The notes beneath the pieces were generated by a model. That model was given only the letters and a program-made list of their open reading frames with translations. It was not told where the DNA came from and made no database searches. From contig CM043942.1 in the NCBI GenBank assembly GCA_014529385.2, positions 52,937,976-53,001,975 on the forward strand: a stretch of 64,000 bases of DNA. The letters run 5' to 3'. Shown one piece after another: positions 53,812 to 63,450 of this stretch (the first letter of the stretch is position 1; every line of letters starts with the position of its first letter). The position numbers and the translations under genes were made by a program. The DNA comes from Adiantum capillus-veneris (taxonomy: Eukaryota; Streptophyta; Polypodiopsida; Polypodiales; Pteridaceae).

Positions 53812-54420
53812 TCAGATTGCATAGAGACCTGTCAACACCTCAGTGTGGAGGTCGTATGTCCAATGATCATTAATGAACAATCCTTCTAGAGTCGACGTGT
53901 TAACGGTTTCTTGTGAGGTAGAAGCAATGTTGCTCCCCGTGGTTTTACTTGTCACCAACGGTACTCTAGAGGGAACTTCTGAAGGAGGCAGCTCAACAGG
54001 GCCTTCTTGGTAAGAAGTTGGCAGGATATCCACCTGGACACTCTTTGGGGGTGTGGGGTCCACGTGCGATGTGAAAGGAGAGTCCACTTCCCCACCCCCT
54101 TCGTGTGCTTCATTTGCATCAGGTTCCGAGCGAGTAGCTCTACCTAATGTTTCCATGAAACGGCTAAACATACTAGTACTAGGCTGTGGAGCTTCGGGAG
54201 GTGCATGGCCTTCTCTCTCACTGTTTTGGGTAGGGTATGCTTCCATGATTTCTGAGTCGGAGGAGGAATCACTAGCGGCTATTTTAGGGTCTTGGGTGGT
54301 GCTACCTTGTGTCCCCGCTGAGGGTCTAGAGCCTATCGTGGATGGGTAATGGGTGTCCGTATGAACAGAGGCACTACCAATGGGATCGTGCTCTAACACT
54401 CGTCCAGAGCGTAGGTTCAT
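53812..54420 (-). CDS. E11 Gag N-terminal region, 202 aa
   Basis: The start MNLRSGRVLEHDPIGSASVH is a common opening of Athila/Tat-type Gag proteins (MNLRSGK in relatives). The rest is acidic, Ser/Pro/Thr-rich and probably disordered (ASDSSSDSEIMEAYP, EAPQPSTSMFSRFMETLGRA). It ends at HTEVLTGLYAI-stop. It lies about 800 bases after the primer site. Confidence 0.65.
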   Translation of the reverse strand: MNLRSGRVLEHDPIGSASVHTDTHYPSTIGSRPSAGTQGSTTQDPKIAASDSSSDSEIMEAYPTQNSEREGHAPPEAPQPSTSMFSRFMETLGRATRSEPDANEAHEGGGEVDSPFTSHVDPTPPKSVQVDILPTSYQEGPVELPPSEVPSRVPLVTSKTTGSNIASTSQETVNTSTLEGLFINDHWTYDLHTEVLTGLYAI

Positions 54421-55201
54421 ATGACTTGATCCCCTAGAAGTGTCAGTGAGTGCCCGTGAAGGCTGCTCACCTAGTATTTTTGGGTGTTTTGCAACCCAAA
54501 GTCTTTCCTTAATTTGAATTTTTGGTCCTTTTTTTGGACCCGGCTATAGAATAGAGCGTATGATAGCTCAAAACGAGCGTCTCGGTCAGAGGGTCATGCC
54601 GTGCTTTACAGCCCTCCGTTTGGTCACTCTATGCCCTCGGAATCCCTAAAACTGTCAATTTCCAGTAGGGAACTAGGCCCAAACTAGAAAGTCTAAGGGT
54701 GCAAGTGGGAAGAGAAAGGAGGAGAGTGGAGGACTTGCCCCACATGCTCTCATTCTCTCTTGAGGGAGTAGGGTATATATATAAGAGTGAGTCTAGTATA
54801 TATCATAGGACTGAGGCCTGGGCCTGGCCTGGCTTGGGCTTGGGCTTGGGCTTGGGAAATGATCCCGATCCCGATCTATCTTTTATACAAACCAACCCGT
54901 CCGTTTTAAAACTCACGTTTTTTATTTTCGAAAAATTTAACCTCCCCCTCACTCGCGTTTTTATTTTTCGGTTTTTTTTTCCAGGAAAATGCAGAAATTG
55001 AAACTTGACAGAACCAGAAAATGCAGAAAATGCAAAAAACGCAAGAAATGCGAACTGTGCTGTGCAAACCAGAAAAACGCAGAAAACGCAAAAAAACAAA
55101 ATCTCCACACAACTACACACACTCATTCCTTGCCTTTCCTATGATAGAAATTGCACCACAAGAAAGCGTAAAGTGCTTAACCGAGCTTAGTGTAGGGCAT
55201 T
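54421..55201 (-). other. E11 leader
   Basis: The interval between primer site and Gag start has GGGCTTGGGCTTGGGCTTGG-type hexamer repeats (54825-54857), an A/T-rich TATATATATAAG patch (54773-54784), and GCAGAAAA(T/C) repeats (55020-55100). No palindrome array like that of E8 is present. Confidence 0.6.
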
Positions 55202-55219
55202 TCCCCGGCAGCTGCGCCA
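55202..55219 (-). other. E11 primer-binding site, tRNA-Asp-like
   Basis: TGGCGCAGCTGCCGGGGA on the - strand, four bases after the LTR end. It differs from the E8 site mainly in the middle. Confidence 0.8.
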
Positions 55220-55223
55220 AAAA

Positions 55224-55472
55224 TGCGCTCCTTGCCGCACTGTCGAAGCAAGGGACTTGCCAATACACCGTGTGCGAGCCACAAATGGCTCCAAGCACAC
55301 AACAAGCCTAAACTAGCAAGCTCAAGAGAGCAAAGGGTGTGTCACTCACCGCTCTACGCTCGCCTTCGTGGTGGATTCCTCGCCGCGATGAAGAAGAAGC
55401 TGCAGTCGTGCCGCGCTCAACCGCTTCGCCGCCGTCGGGCCTTCGTAATGCTCGATCGCACACACACACACA

Positions 55473-55535
<63 letters not shown>

Positions 55536-55827
55536 GGAGGTGAAGAAGAAGAAGATGGAGATGGAGATGGAGCAAGAGCACTCTTCTATTGCACAAATGA
55601 GAGAATGAGTAAAAATTAGGTTTAGTTGGCTTTTATATGAGCTCACCCCATTCACACTTGGGTGCCCATGCTTAGCCAACTAATCCCTTGAATGTCCCAG
55701 TTAGAGTGCGCCTCTCATCGGCGATCACTCTTACCCTTTTCCTATTGGTCCGACAAGCCCAGTACCTGACTCTAAATAATACAACGTTTATAGATCATAG
55801 GGTGTCCGTGTGCCGTGAGGGTTAACA
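55224..55827 (-). repeat. E11 5' LTR, 604 bp
   Basis: It starts TGTTAACCCTCACGG and ends AAGGAGCGCA on the - strand, with a TATA box at plus 55630-55637 and a (CT)n(CA)n tract at 55459-55535. Differences from the 3' LTR are mainly in microsatellite length. Confidence 0.9.
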
Positions 55828-56573
55828 ACATCCACCGACCATGGAACCACTGACCCCAGTAAATCAGTAGGCCAAGTATGTGAACTCGATACTTGTGAAA
55901 AGAATCATGATTGATGATACCTCAATAGGAATCTACTACATGGATGATACAAAAGCTCACGTAAGAGTATTTTATCGCACAACGTATCCATCCATGAGTT
56001 CTTTATCCAAAACAACGATTTTGTGTGTGTATGCCGACGATGTGCCACTTCCTAATGTGACATTCCAAGACATACATAGGCAAAATTTTGAAGCCATACC
56101 AGAAGGTGAAGCCCAAAGGTACACGTACCAAGGTTTCCAAATGATGAATAGATTTTCTACTATAGGAAAACCACGAGTAATGCCGCAAGATTTGCAAGGT
56201 TTGTCAACATGTGGGGGCATACCTAGACAAAGGTCTTCCAAACCCTTCCAGATCTAGCACCTATAAGAAGCACATTCTAGCAACTTGGAATGCAAGAATG
56301 AAATGGTTTTTATTTGGCCATGCAAGGGCCATACCAACCACAAACACCTTATACACAGAATTTGATCCAACCACCAATAGGGTATCGACCATCTTATGTA
56401 CAGTATCAAATACCAAACCAACAAAGGATGGTTTCAGACCCTCCCAAGTGCAAAAATGGGTCAAAAAAACTTTCAATGGAATGGAGATCCCTATGAACAT
56501 GTTGCTCTCAATGTTAACCCCCATCTACAGCAAGTGATAAGAGCAGAGAACCAAGTTATGAATTTCAGACCAT
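55828..56573 (+). pseudogene. E10: right half of the split Gag-like region
   Basis: ACATC (55828-55832) repeats the target duplication. The frame 55880-56257 reads HVRVFYRTTYPSMSSLSKTT, FQDIHRQNFEAIPEGEAQRY and NRFSTIGKPRVMPQDLQGL. The frame 56211-56537 ends with RPSQVQKWVKKTFNGMEIPM, near-identical to VRPSQVQKWVNRKYSGDKDP of E8 Gag. This indicates an E8-related Gag on the + strand, frameshifted at about 56220 and 56500, and truncated near 56573. Confidence 0.6.
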
Positions 56574-56690
56574 AGTATGAGGGCCTTGGGAGCGCTCCAT
56601 ACAAAGCAAGACTTGTTGCAAAGGGATTTACAACAACAAGGTGTGGACTTTGAAGAGATATTTACCCTTGTTGTTAAGATGACCACTGTT
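56574..56690 (+). pseudogene. Ty1-copia RT fragment
   Basis: The + strand gives RALGSAPYKARLVAKGF then TTTRCGL or, in the next frame, QQQGVDFEEIFTLVVKM. This is the start of the copia RT domain (YKARLVAKGF, GVDFxEIFxPVVKM). One shift breaks it near 56625. No further RT follows, because family A LTR-like sequence begins at 56690. Confidence 0.8.
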
Positions 56691-56752
56691 TATAAAATCT
56701 AATATCTAACCACCCAAATGATTTTCTCTATATTAAATTGATCACTTTGAGG
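56690..56752 (+). repeat. Family A LTR start fragment at the inverted-copy junction
   Basis: TTATAAAATCTAATATCTA, TTTTCTCTATATTAAATTGA and TCACTTT match the first 60 bases of the E5 LTR. It ends at GAGGGCCGGTAC, where the E8 copy begins. The left arm has GAGGCCGGTAC at the matching point. Confidence 0.65.
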
Positions 56753-56804
56753 GCCGGTACAACCTCCACCTCCCGGGTTTCAGTCGAAAGAAAGAAGGTA
56801 TGAA

Positions 56805-58499
56805 ATGGATGAAAGGACATTGCGATTCATTGCAAATAGCGGCTTATCTAGGTCAAAGCTTGCTTATAGCCAAGAGGAAATGCTAAAAGAATCTCCTCAA
56901 CCAGAGACAGATTTTCACAAAAGTCGTGACAACCACTTGGTCAAACAATGTCCTCATATGGAGATCACTGAAGTAAATGCCTATTGTCTTGAGTGTGGCA
57001 TCACTCACTTGATCCCCGATTGCCCGAAAAACCCAAACCAAATCAGGAAAATCACGACAAATGTATCAGGGATTGTTCAACTCCCTAGTAGCTCAGAAAA
57101 TGAAAATGTTGTACCAGTTCAAGTGGTTACGAGAGCACAAGCTCAAAAGAAAGCTGATGAGAATCCAGAGACAAAGAACACGGAAAGTGACACGAGTCCA
57201 AAGACAGATGATGGACCAAAGACAGACGCACTTAGTCAGAAAACCAAGAGCAAACGAAATAGTTGGAAAGCTAGAAAGACTAGGATGAAAGCACATAGGG
57301 AACGAGAGCAAAAATCCCTAGCTGAGAAGCTTATCGAAGCTGCGGAGAAGATAAAACAACATGAGGAAAAGGAGGCACCTTCTCTTACACAGATGGTTAA
57401 ACCTCTAGAAGTACCATCCACGGATGAGAAACCGAGAAGTGCTAGTTCAGGAGGATCTGTGTTGGTAGAGAAGGTTAATGAGACATTAGATGCCCTCTTG
57501 AAAGCCTATGATGCGAGGCTCAAAAACAATCAAACCCAAGAACAAAGGTGGATGACATATCCCTGTACGGAACTAGAAAAGCAAAGGTTTGAAATGTGCA
57601 AGAAAATGATTCAAACAGCCCAAGATTTACTAGAAGCACGAGTTGCAAAACCTGAGGATGTGATCCGTGTCATGCCTACACAAATAATCCCACCAAACCA
57701 GGAACTAAAAGAGCCAGATTCTAGTCATGAGCACAGACCAAACCTCAAAGACCCAGCATTAGAACCAAGGATAGTACTGAATACCACGGATAACTCTTCC
57801 GAGGGATTTCACCAAGCTATACCTGAGGATTGTAAAGAGATAGATGGTCTTGACGAATTGTGGAAACAAGTCAATGAGGCCAATGAAGCCGATGACCTAA
57901 GAAGACGAGTAGACAAGACTGGTGATGAACGAGAAGTGTTTCTACCACCAATAGAGGAATTTGAGACTGGATCTCAAATGAATCTAGACGTGCGATCGTA
58001 TTGGGGCAACAAAGGATCTGTACAATCTATGGATAGTCAACCCCATTCGCTAAGAACACTACCATCCTACATGGGAGAGTACGAGACCAAGTTAGATGTG
58101 GTTGCAGTCCCATCACAGAGACTGTCTCCCAACAAGGCCATCGATTCAAAGGGGCTAGTAGATATTCTATCTACCCCAGTCACCTGTACAATAGTGTTAG
58201 CCGAGTTGCTCAGAATAAGACCAAACATGTGGGCTAATGTGGGTAAATGTCTAGAGAAATTTGGTGTAAAAACCCCAATGACTCAAATTGAGGAAGGCAT
58301 CAAAGAGCTTGAAATGCCTCAACTAAATACTAGGCTAGTGCCATTAAACAAGGTAGGCGAGTATTACGAGGGAGAAGATGAAACACCACCCTTCCTGTGG
58401 AATTCAATGGTGTACAAACCATGGCAATCCTTGACAGTGGAGCTGGTGTGGCCATTGCAACCAAAGAGGTTTGGAAAAAATGGGGAAAACCTACCTTGA
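56805..58499 (+). pseudogene. E8 Gag C-terminal half to protease start, right copy, 564 aa
   Basis: The frame starts in mid-gag at an internal Met (MDERTLRFIANSGLSRSKLA), so the ATG is not a true start. It keeps the knuckle (ECGITHLIPDC), reads through the position of the left-copy TGA and through the left-copy frameshift near 33625, and is therefore the better record of the original. One G is missing near 58380 (GAAGATGAAAC versus GAAGATGGAAAC), which destroys the frame just before the protease active site. The next frame resumes at 58511. Confidence 0.85.
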
Positions 58500-58510
58500 T
58501 ATCCACATGA

Positions 58511-59086
58511 ATGACCCTGCAGCTTGCAGACGGACACAAGGAAAAGCCCCTAGGACTGCGAGAAAAAGTACTTGTTACTTCTTGTGGCATTGAATATGAA
58601 CACACTTTTGATGTTGTTGACTTTGGCAAGAAGAACAACTATGAAATCATTCTGGGAAGACCATTCATGCAACAATTGAAAATGGTCCAAGATTGGGGTT
58701 ATGACCATATATACCTGAGACATATGGGAACCATAACAAAGATAAACTTGAGGGACCATAGCTATAGGGATGTGACGAGAACACCGGTTGAGGAGTTTGA
58801 TTTCGCCACAGTAGCAGGATCAGAACTTCCAGCTTGGTTAGGTAAGCCTAAAGAACTGTGGATGTGTGGAGCTTCACAATGTGGTAGCTTGAAACGTGAG
58901 GAATGTATCCTAGAGCGTGTTATAGAGGATATGGACTATATCCCAGAACCATTTCCTGAAGAAGTGTTAGAGCCTTTGGATGGGAACACATCTTGGCTAC
59001 TCTGGACGTGTGCGCCGTTGAGGATGCTCCCACAACAAATTTTTGTGATGAAAATGGCTATGATGTCGTTCCTTATTTTGCAGTGA
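58511..59086 (+). pseudogene. E8 protease second half and spacer, right copy
   Basis: The frame holds YEIILGRPFMQQLKMVQDWG and goes on through LGKPKELWMCGASQCG without the TAA of the left copy. A lost T near 58977 (CTTTGGATG versus CTTTTGGATG) shifts the end. The active-site Asp region lies upstream at about 58430 in the other frame. Confidence 0.8.
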
Positions 59087-59265
59087 GTGTAATCCAGGAA
59101 AACGAAGAGAAACAGACATCAACAAGCTCTTGAAATAAAGAGCACACAAAGAAATGTGGAGAATCAAAAGATGAAGAAGACGACGAGTTCTATGACTCTG
59201 TAGAACACTTCGAGCTTCAAGAAGATCAACGACCTGGGAATCAATGTCATCGTTACACGAATAAA

Positions 59266-60153
59266 GTGCATCAAAAGTGGATTCCAAAGTCCTCCGTGAA
59301 GACACAGCCACCACAATCATCCTCATACATGGCTCCTAATAAGGATGCAAAGACTCAGCTAGGAGGAATACGACCAGAGCAACGAGCTAACAATGCTCTA
59401 ATCAATGGGCTAGAAAAGTTCTCCAAGAAACTACCACCCACGAGCAAATAGACAGTAACTTTCCAATACCAGCCAAAAAATCAAGGGAAAGTACAAGAAG
59501 TCAACCTTGTTGAGGATAGTAGCGATAGTGATGAATCTTATGACATCCCCTATCATCAACTCAGGCCATCACTATCACCAACCCCTTCAGCAACAACCAT
59601 GACAGGTCAAAAGAATAGGACAACAAGTCAAAGCCAAAAGGCTCGACAAATCTGGATACCAAAAAGCCAGATTGGCCAAAAACAGATATGGATCAAGAAG
59701 ACAAAGATCTCTAATGACAAATCACAAGATCCAACACCAAAACAAAAGCAAGGAAAGCGTGCACGAACGGGTAAGAATATCACAAAGTCGCAAGCTTTCA
59801 CAACTCAGGTTTGGGTTCCAAAGAAGTCGATTCAAGCACAAAAAAGTCAGGAATTCATTTGGATTCCAAAACAACCACAGTATCAACTTTCAAAGCCTAA
59901 ATCCCATCACCAAACAAGCGTACAAGGACTGAAGCAAAGACCACTGTTGACTCACACAACAAAAAGGTGGATCCCAAAGAAGTCTCTTCAAACACAAACG
60001 AAGCACGGGCAAGTATGGGTTCCCAAACGAGCGTCAGCAACAAAACCACCAATAATCGCAAAGAAATGGGTCCCAAAGAAGAACAACAAAACTGATGTCA
60101 GTGCATCGCCGCTTGAATTCTTACAATTCTTCCTACGATTACAGTACAGTTAG
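59266..60153 (+). pseudogene. E8 W-x-P-K tail, right copy
   Basis: The frame 59599-60153 (184 aa) has six W-(V/I)-P-K motifs: IWIPKSQ, VWVPKKS, IWIPKQP, RWIPKKS, VWVPKRA, KWVPKKN, plus IWIKK. A seventh, KWIPKSS, lies in the preceding frame from 59266, which ends at a TAG (59448-59450) where the left copy has CAG. The segment between, with acidic NLVEDSSDSDES, is in yet another phase. C-terminus LRLQYS-stop. Confidence 0.7.
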
Positions 60154-61674
60154 AAGAGAGCAAGTCACTTCAATCAAGCAACGATACAGGAGCTTCAAAG
60201 ACCATTACATTGCTTAGAATAGGAAGCCTCGCCAACAAATGCCAATAAGCAAATTGCTTATACCCACATCTTGCACAACATAAATCTTTTCCATGCATTG
60301 ACTGTGTATGCATAATAGGGCTACATTACAAGGCCTGCATAGGCACAACTTTTAATTGCCCAAGCACAACACATACCCTTTGCGATACCCTGTCGTAAAG
60401 GATGAATCCAAATAGGAAGGGGGGAGGCATTCTGAATGCGGACCTAATATTATAACTATTAGAGGGCAATGTTTTGTGAGATGCATTGAATTTTTGCGTT
60501 TTATTGTGATAATTTTTGACGAAATTTAGAGTATATGCCCTCATAGTAGTGTTACAGAGGAGTATGGGGACAAAATCCATATATGAGCCCCTAGGGACAT
60601 GTGTATAGTGTACATAGCATTTAGATTTCTATTTGAATGATTTTTCTTTTGTTGAGTTGTTTTAAGATTTTCTTTGTTTATTATTAAGAAAAAAAAAATC
60701 CATAATCCACATGAAGAAAAGACTGACGAGAGGCCTGAGCACTACAAGGAGAAGAAGGTACAGGAAAACGATGAAACTTCACGAAGTATGTCTCAGCAGC
60801 CACTACAACAGCCGAAGAACTTGTCACAAAGCAGTGTCAATATGCAACCGACAAGTCATACAAGTCAGAGTCGAGTAGCTAAGCCACAAAATGAGTGAGG
60901 TGTTAGTCCCAAAGCTTCAAGTAATATTCTCTGTGGTCTAAGCGTCTTAGCTATTCTAGGTACTGCTCAAGCTGGAAGAGTTGAGCATATTTAAGTTGTG
61001 TCGCTCATGCTGGTATAGGTGAGCAAAAGAGTCGAAGTCTACTATACTTAAGTCTGGTGAAGTGAAGGAGAAGGTCCAAAAGACACTCACGTACTGAGCA
61101 CTGTGAGATACGAGTGGAGAAACTTCTACATCGAAAACCCTTCTTGGAAAGGTGGAAGCTATTGAGACATCTTTTGATGTCACATGTGCTACATTTATTC
61201 CTCGAAACACCCATCATCTCCTTCTTTCACATTGCATGCTTTTGTTGACAAATTTCTCATATGCATATAGAGTGTCCCATAATTGGCACTTGCATCAGGC
61301 ACTCTTTCTATGTTTCACCCAAGCACTCACCTTTCATGAACATGTACTTCACATTCAACTGCTCAACTCCGATAAGAGCGTATACCAAAGGCATTTTTTC
61401 CCACCGGGTTTTTTTCCCTTTGGTCATCCAGGTTTTAGACCCTAATCTAAAGACACCTATCACCATCCTCTTGTACATATTCCTTCTACATCAAAAATCA
61501 GGAAATGCTACTCAAATCAATTGACAAATGAGGATAGTAGCGATAGTGACAAGCTTAAGAGATTTCCTCCGTGTGCCTATCGTGTCATCTGTGTCCTCGA
61601 TTGACATTATGTTGATCTAGGTAGTGTTTGTATGCACTTCATGGGTGTGTGAGTCTCTCCCGTCCAACACCAAG

Positions 61675-62516
61675 CTTGAGGTGCTTGTCGTGCTTGCTAA
61701 CTAAGGTGCTTGAGGTGCTTGTTTACTAAGGTGGTTGTTGACTAAGATGCTTGTGGGAACCCTGCCCAATCTTGAAGTGCTTTTCATGCTTGATGAGTAA
61801 AATTCTTGAGAAGCTTGAAGTCAAACCAAGGCCTACAAAGAGGGGGGCGAGCCTTACAAGTAGGGGATGAGAGAGAATATCACCTATATCCTCTCAAGGG
61901 TCACCCCTTCCACAAGAGGCAACAAGGGCACTTGTCAAGCTCCTCCCCGTGTTCCCATCATGGTGTGATTGAATCCTATTGGATAGGCTTTAAAGGGGTC
62001 CAATGAGAATTTAGTTTGATTAACTAATTATCTAGGAAATATTCAATCCCTCTCTCTCAAAGGGGAAAGGAGGACACTTGTCCAAATGCTACCCTTGTTG
62101 CTTGATATGCACAAAGCATGTGATTGGCTAGGCTTGAGGAGCTCCAATCAAATCAAGGCTTGAGCTACAAGGAGCGGTTGACCAAGGCAAGCTAGGGGTG
62201 TGCTTGGAGATACACACCCTCTTACACACATACATTCTCATTGAGTGAAGTACAAGAGCTTCGATCTCCTTCTCTAAGCTTGAGAAGATGAGAGCCTACA
62301 CCAACACCTCTTGGCTATGGAATGCAAATCCAACCAAGAGCCATGCTTCAATGCTCTACTTCTTTCTCGTATGTTACTTCTTCTTCCTCATTCCTTGCTA
62401 TATCTCTCTCCACCTTTGAAGGTTTTTGAGGTCTTGGGACTGAGGCTGGGTACAAGTTATGTTAAGTATGGAGCTTGATTTACCTCTTGTAATTTTTTGT
62501 GGTAAAAGTGCACATT
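61675..62516 (+). repeat. Family A LTR, right-arm copy
   Basis: Reverse complement of 28909-29751. It begins after the CCAAG duplication of E8 and ends at the copia LTR. The GTGCTTGAG array is at 61676-61760. Confidence 0.85.
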
Positions 62517-63112
62517 TGTAAGGCCCCCATTATGAGGAGAAGCCATTGTGCGTGAAGGAAAATCACTCGCCCGAAACCAAAATTTTCACGGTAAAAAATC
62601 AGGCCCTGAGACTTTTTTTTTCCTTCACCGGAATATTCCTTTTCCCCGAAATATTATGGCCGGACGGTGGCCAGAAAGTGATCAAAAAACGATCCATCGA
62701 TTGGCCGGTTGGTCAGTAGTCAATGGCCGGTGGCCGGTGGTCGGAAGTCAATGGTCGGTGGCGGGTGGCCGAATTCAAAAGCGGACTTGTCTTCTCAAGG
62801 GTGGCCACACATGTGCGGATTGGAGGGTCCGATTTGGACTTATCTACACAAGGGCGGCTACACATGGCTGCCTCTCATGAGAGAGGGTAGCCCTTTTGGC
62901 CTATAAAAGGAGGCCATTTCTAGACACATTAGACAGTGTGAAGTTGATGCAACAAGGTGAGTGTGAGGTGGTGAGAGTGAAGCAAGGTGGGAGCTCTATT
63001 AAGGGTATAATCCCTTTGTAAACTACTTCTTGTTTTGAAGTATTAAATCCATTGAGTGGCTGCTTTCCCGTGGACGTAGCCCACATTGGGTCAACCACGT
63101 ATATCGTGTGTA

Positions 63113-63163
<51 letters not shown>

Positions 63164-63377
63164 ACTCTATAATCTCTTGTATTTTTCATAGATGTTCTCA
63201 CCTCTTCACAAACAAGGATCAATTTTAAACCATGAAGGCTAATACTCCCTTGTGGGGATAGAGAGAAGGTAGAGATAGAGATTCGGTATAGAGTAGATAG
63301 ATAAGGTTGGGATTTATAAAGAGATAGATTAAGTAATCTACTCAAATATCTATTTAGCTACGTCTTATTTCCCAACA
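62517..63377 (+). repeat. Copia 5' LTR, right copy, 861 bp
   Basis: It begins TGTAAGGCCCCC and ends TTCCCAACA. A TATA box (TATAAAAG) is at 62902-62909 and a (CT)n tract at 63112-63164. The mirror copy is 28096-28908. Confidence 0.85.
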
Positions 63378-63379
63378 AC

Positions 63380-63391
63380 TGGTATCAGAGC
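63380..63391 (+). other. Copia primer-binding site, right copy
   Basis: TGGTATCAGAGC, two bases after the LTR end. Confidence 0.9.
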
Positions 63392-63450
63392 AAGGTTTGC
63401 TCGTAGCTAAAGTATCTCAAGGAAAGGATTCCTTGAATTGAGTGGGAGTT

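Larger units (their letters stand above)
47128..55827 (-). mobile_element. E11: 8700-bp Gag-protease LTR element without RT or integrase
   Basis: Two LTRs (47128-47745 and 55224-55827) are flanked by ACATC. On the - strand: primer site, 0.8-kb leader, Gag N-terminus, Gag core, a 732-codon frame with four zinc knuckles and the protease start, protease end, a W-x-P-K tail, 2.1 kb without coding, a polypurine tract and the 3' LTR. No RT, RNase H or integrase motif was seen in any frame. Outside the microsatellite the LTRs differ at roughly eight places by eye, so the insertion is recent compared with its neighbours. Confidence 0.88.
56753..61669 (+). mobile_element. E8 right copy, 3' half, starting inside gag
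   Basis: Begins at the codon region GTVQPPPPGFQSK of E8 Gag and runs to the 3' LTR end CCGTCCAACA at 61669, followed by CCAAG, the reverse complement of the CTTGG duplication. The 5' LTR, leader, palindrome array and first 500 residues of Gag are absent. Confidence 0.9.

Noticed and set aside
54773..54784. TATATATATAAG as the E11 promoter
   Set aside because: It lies in the leader downstream of the LTR; each LTR has its own TATA box in the expected place.
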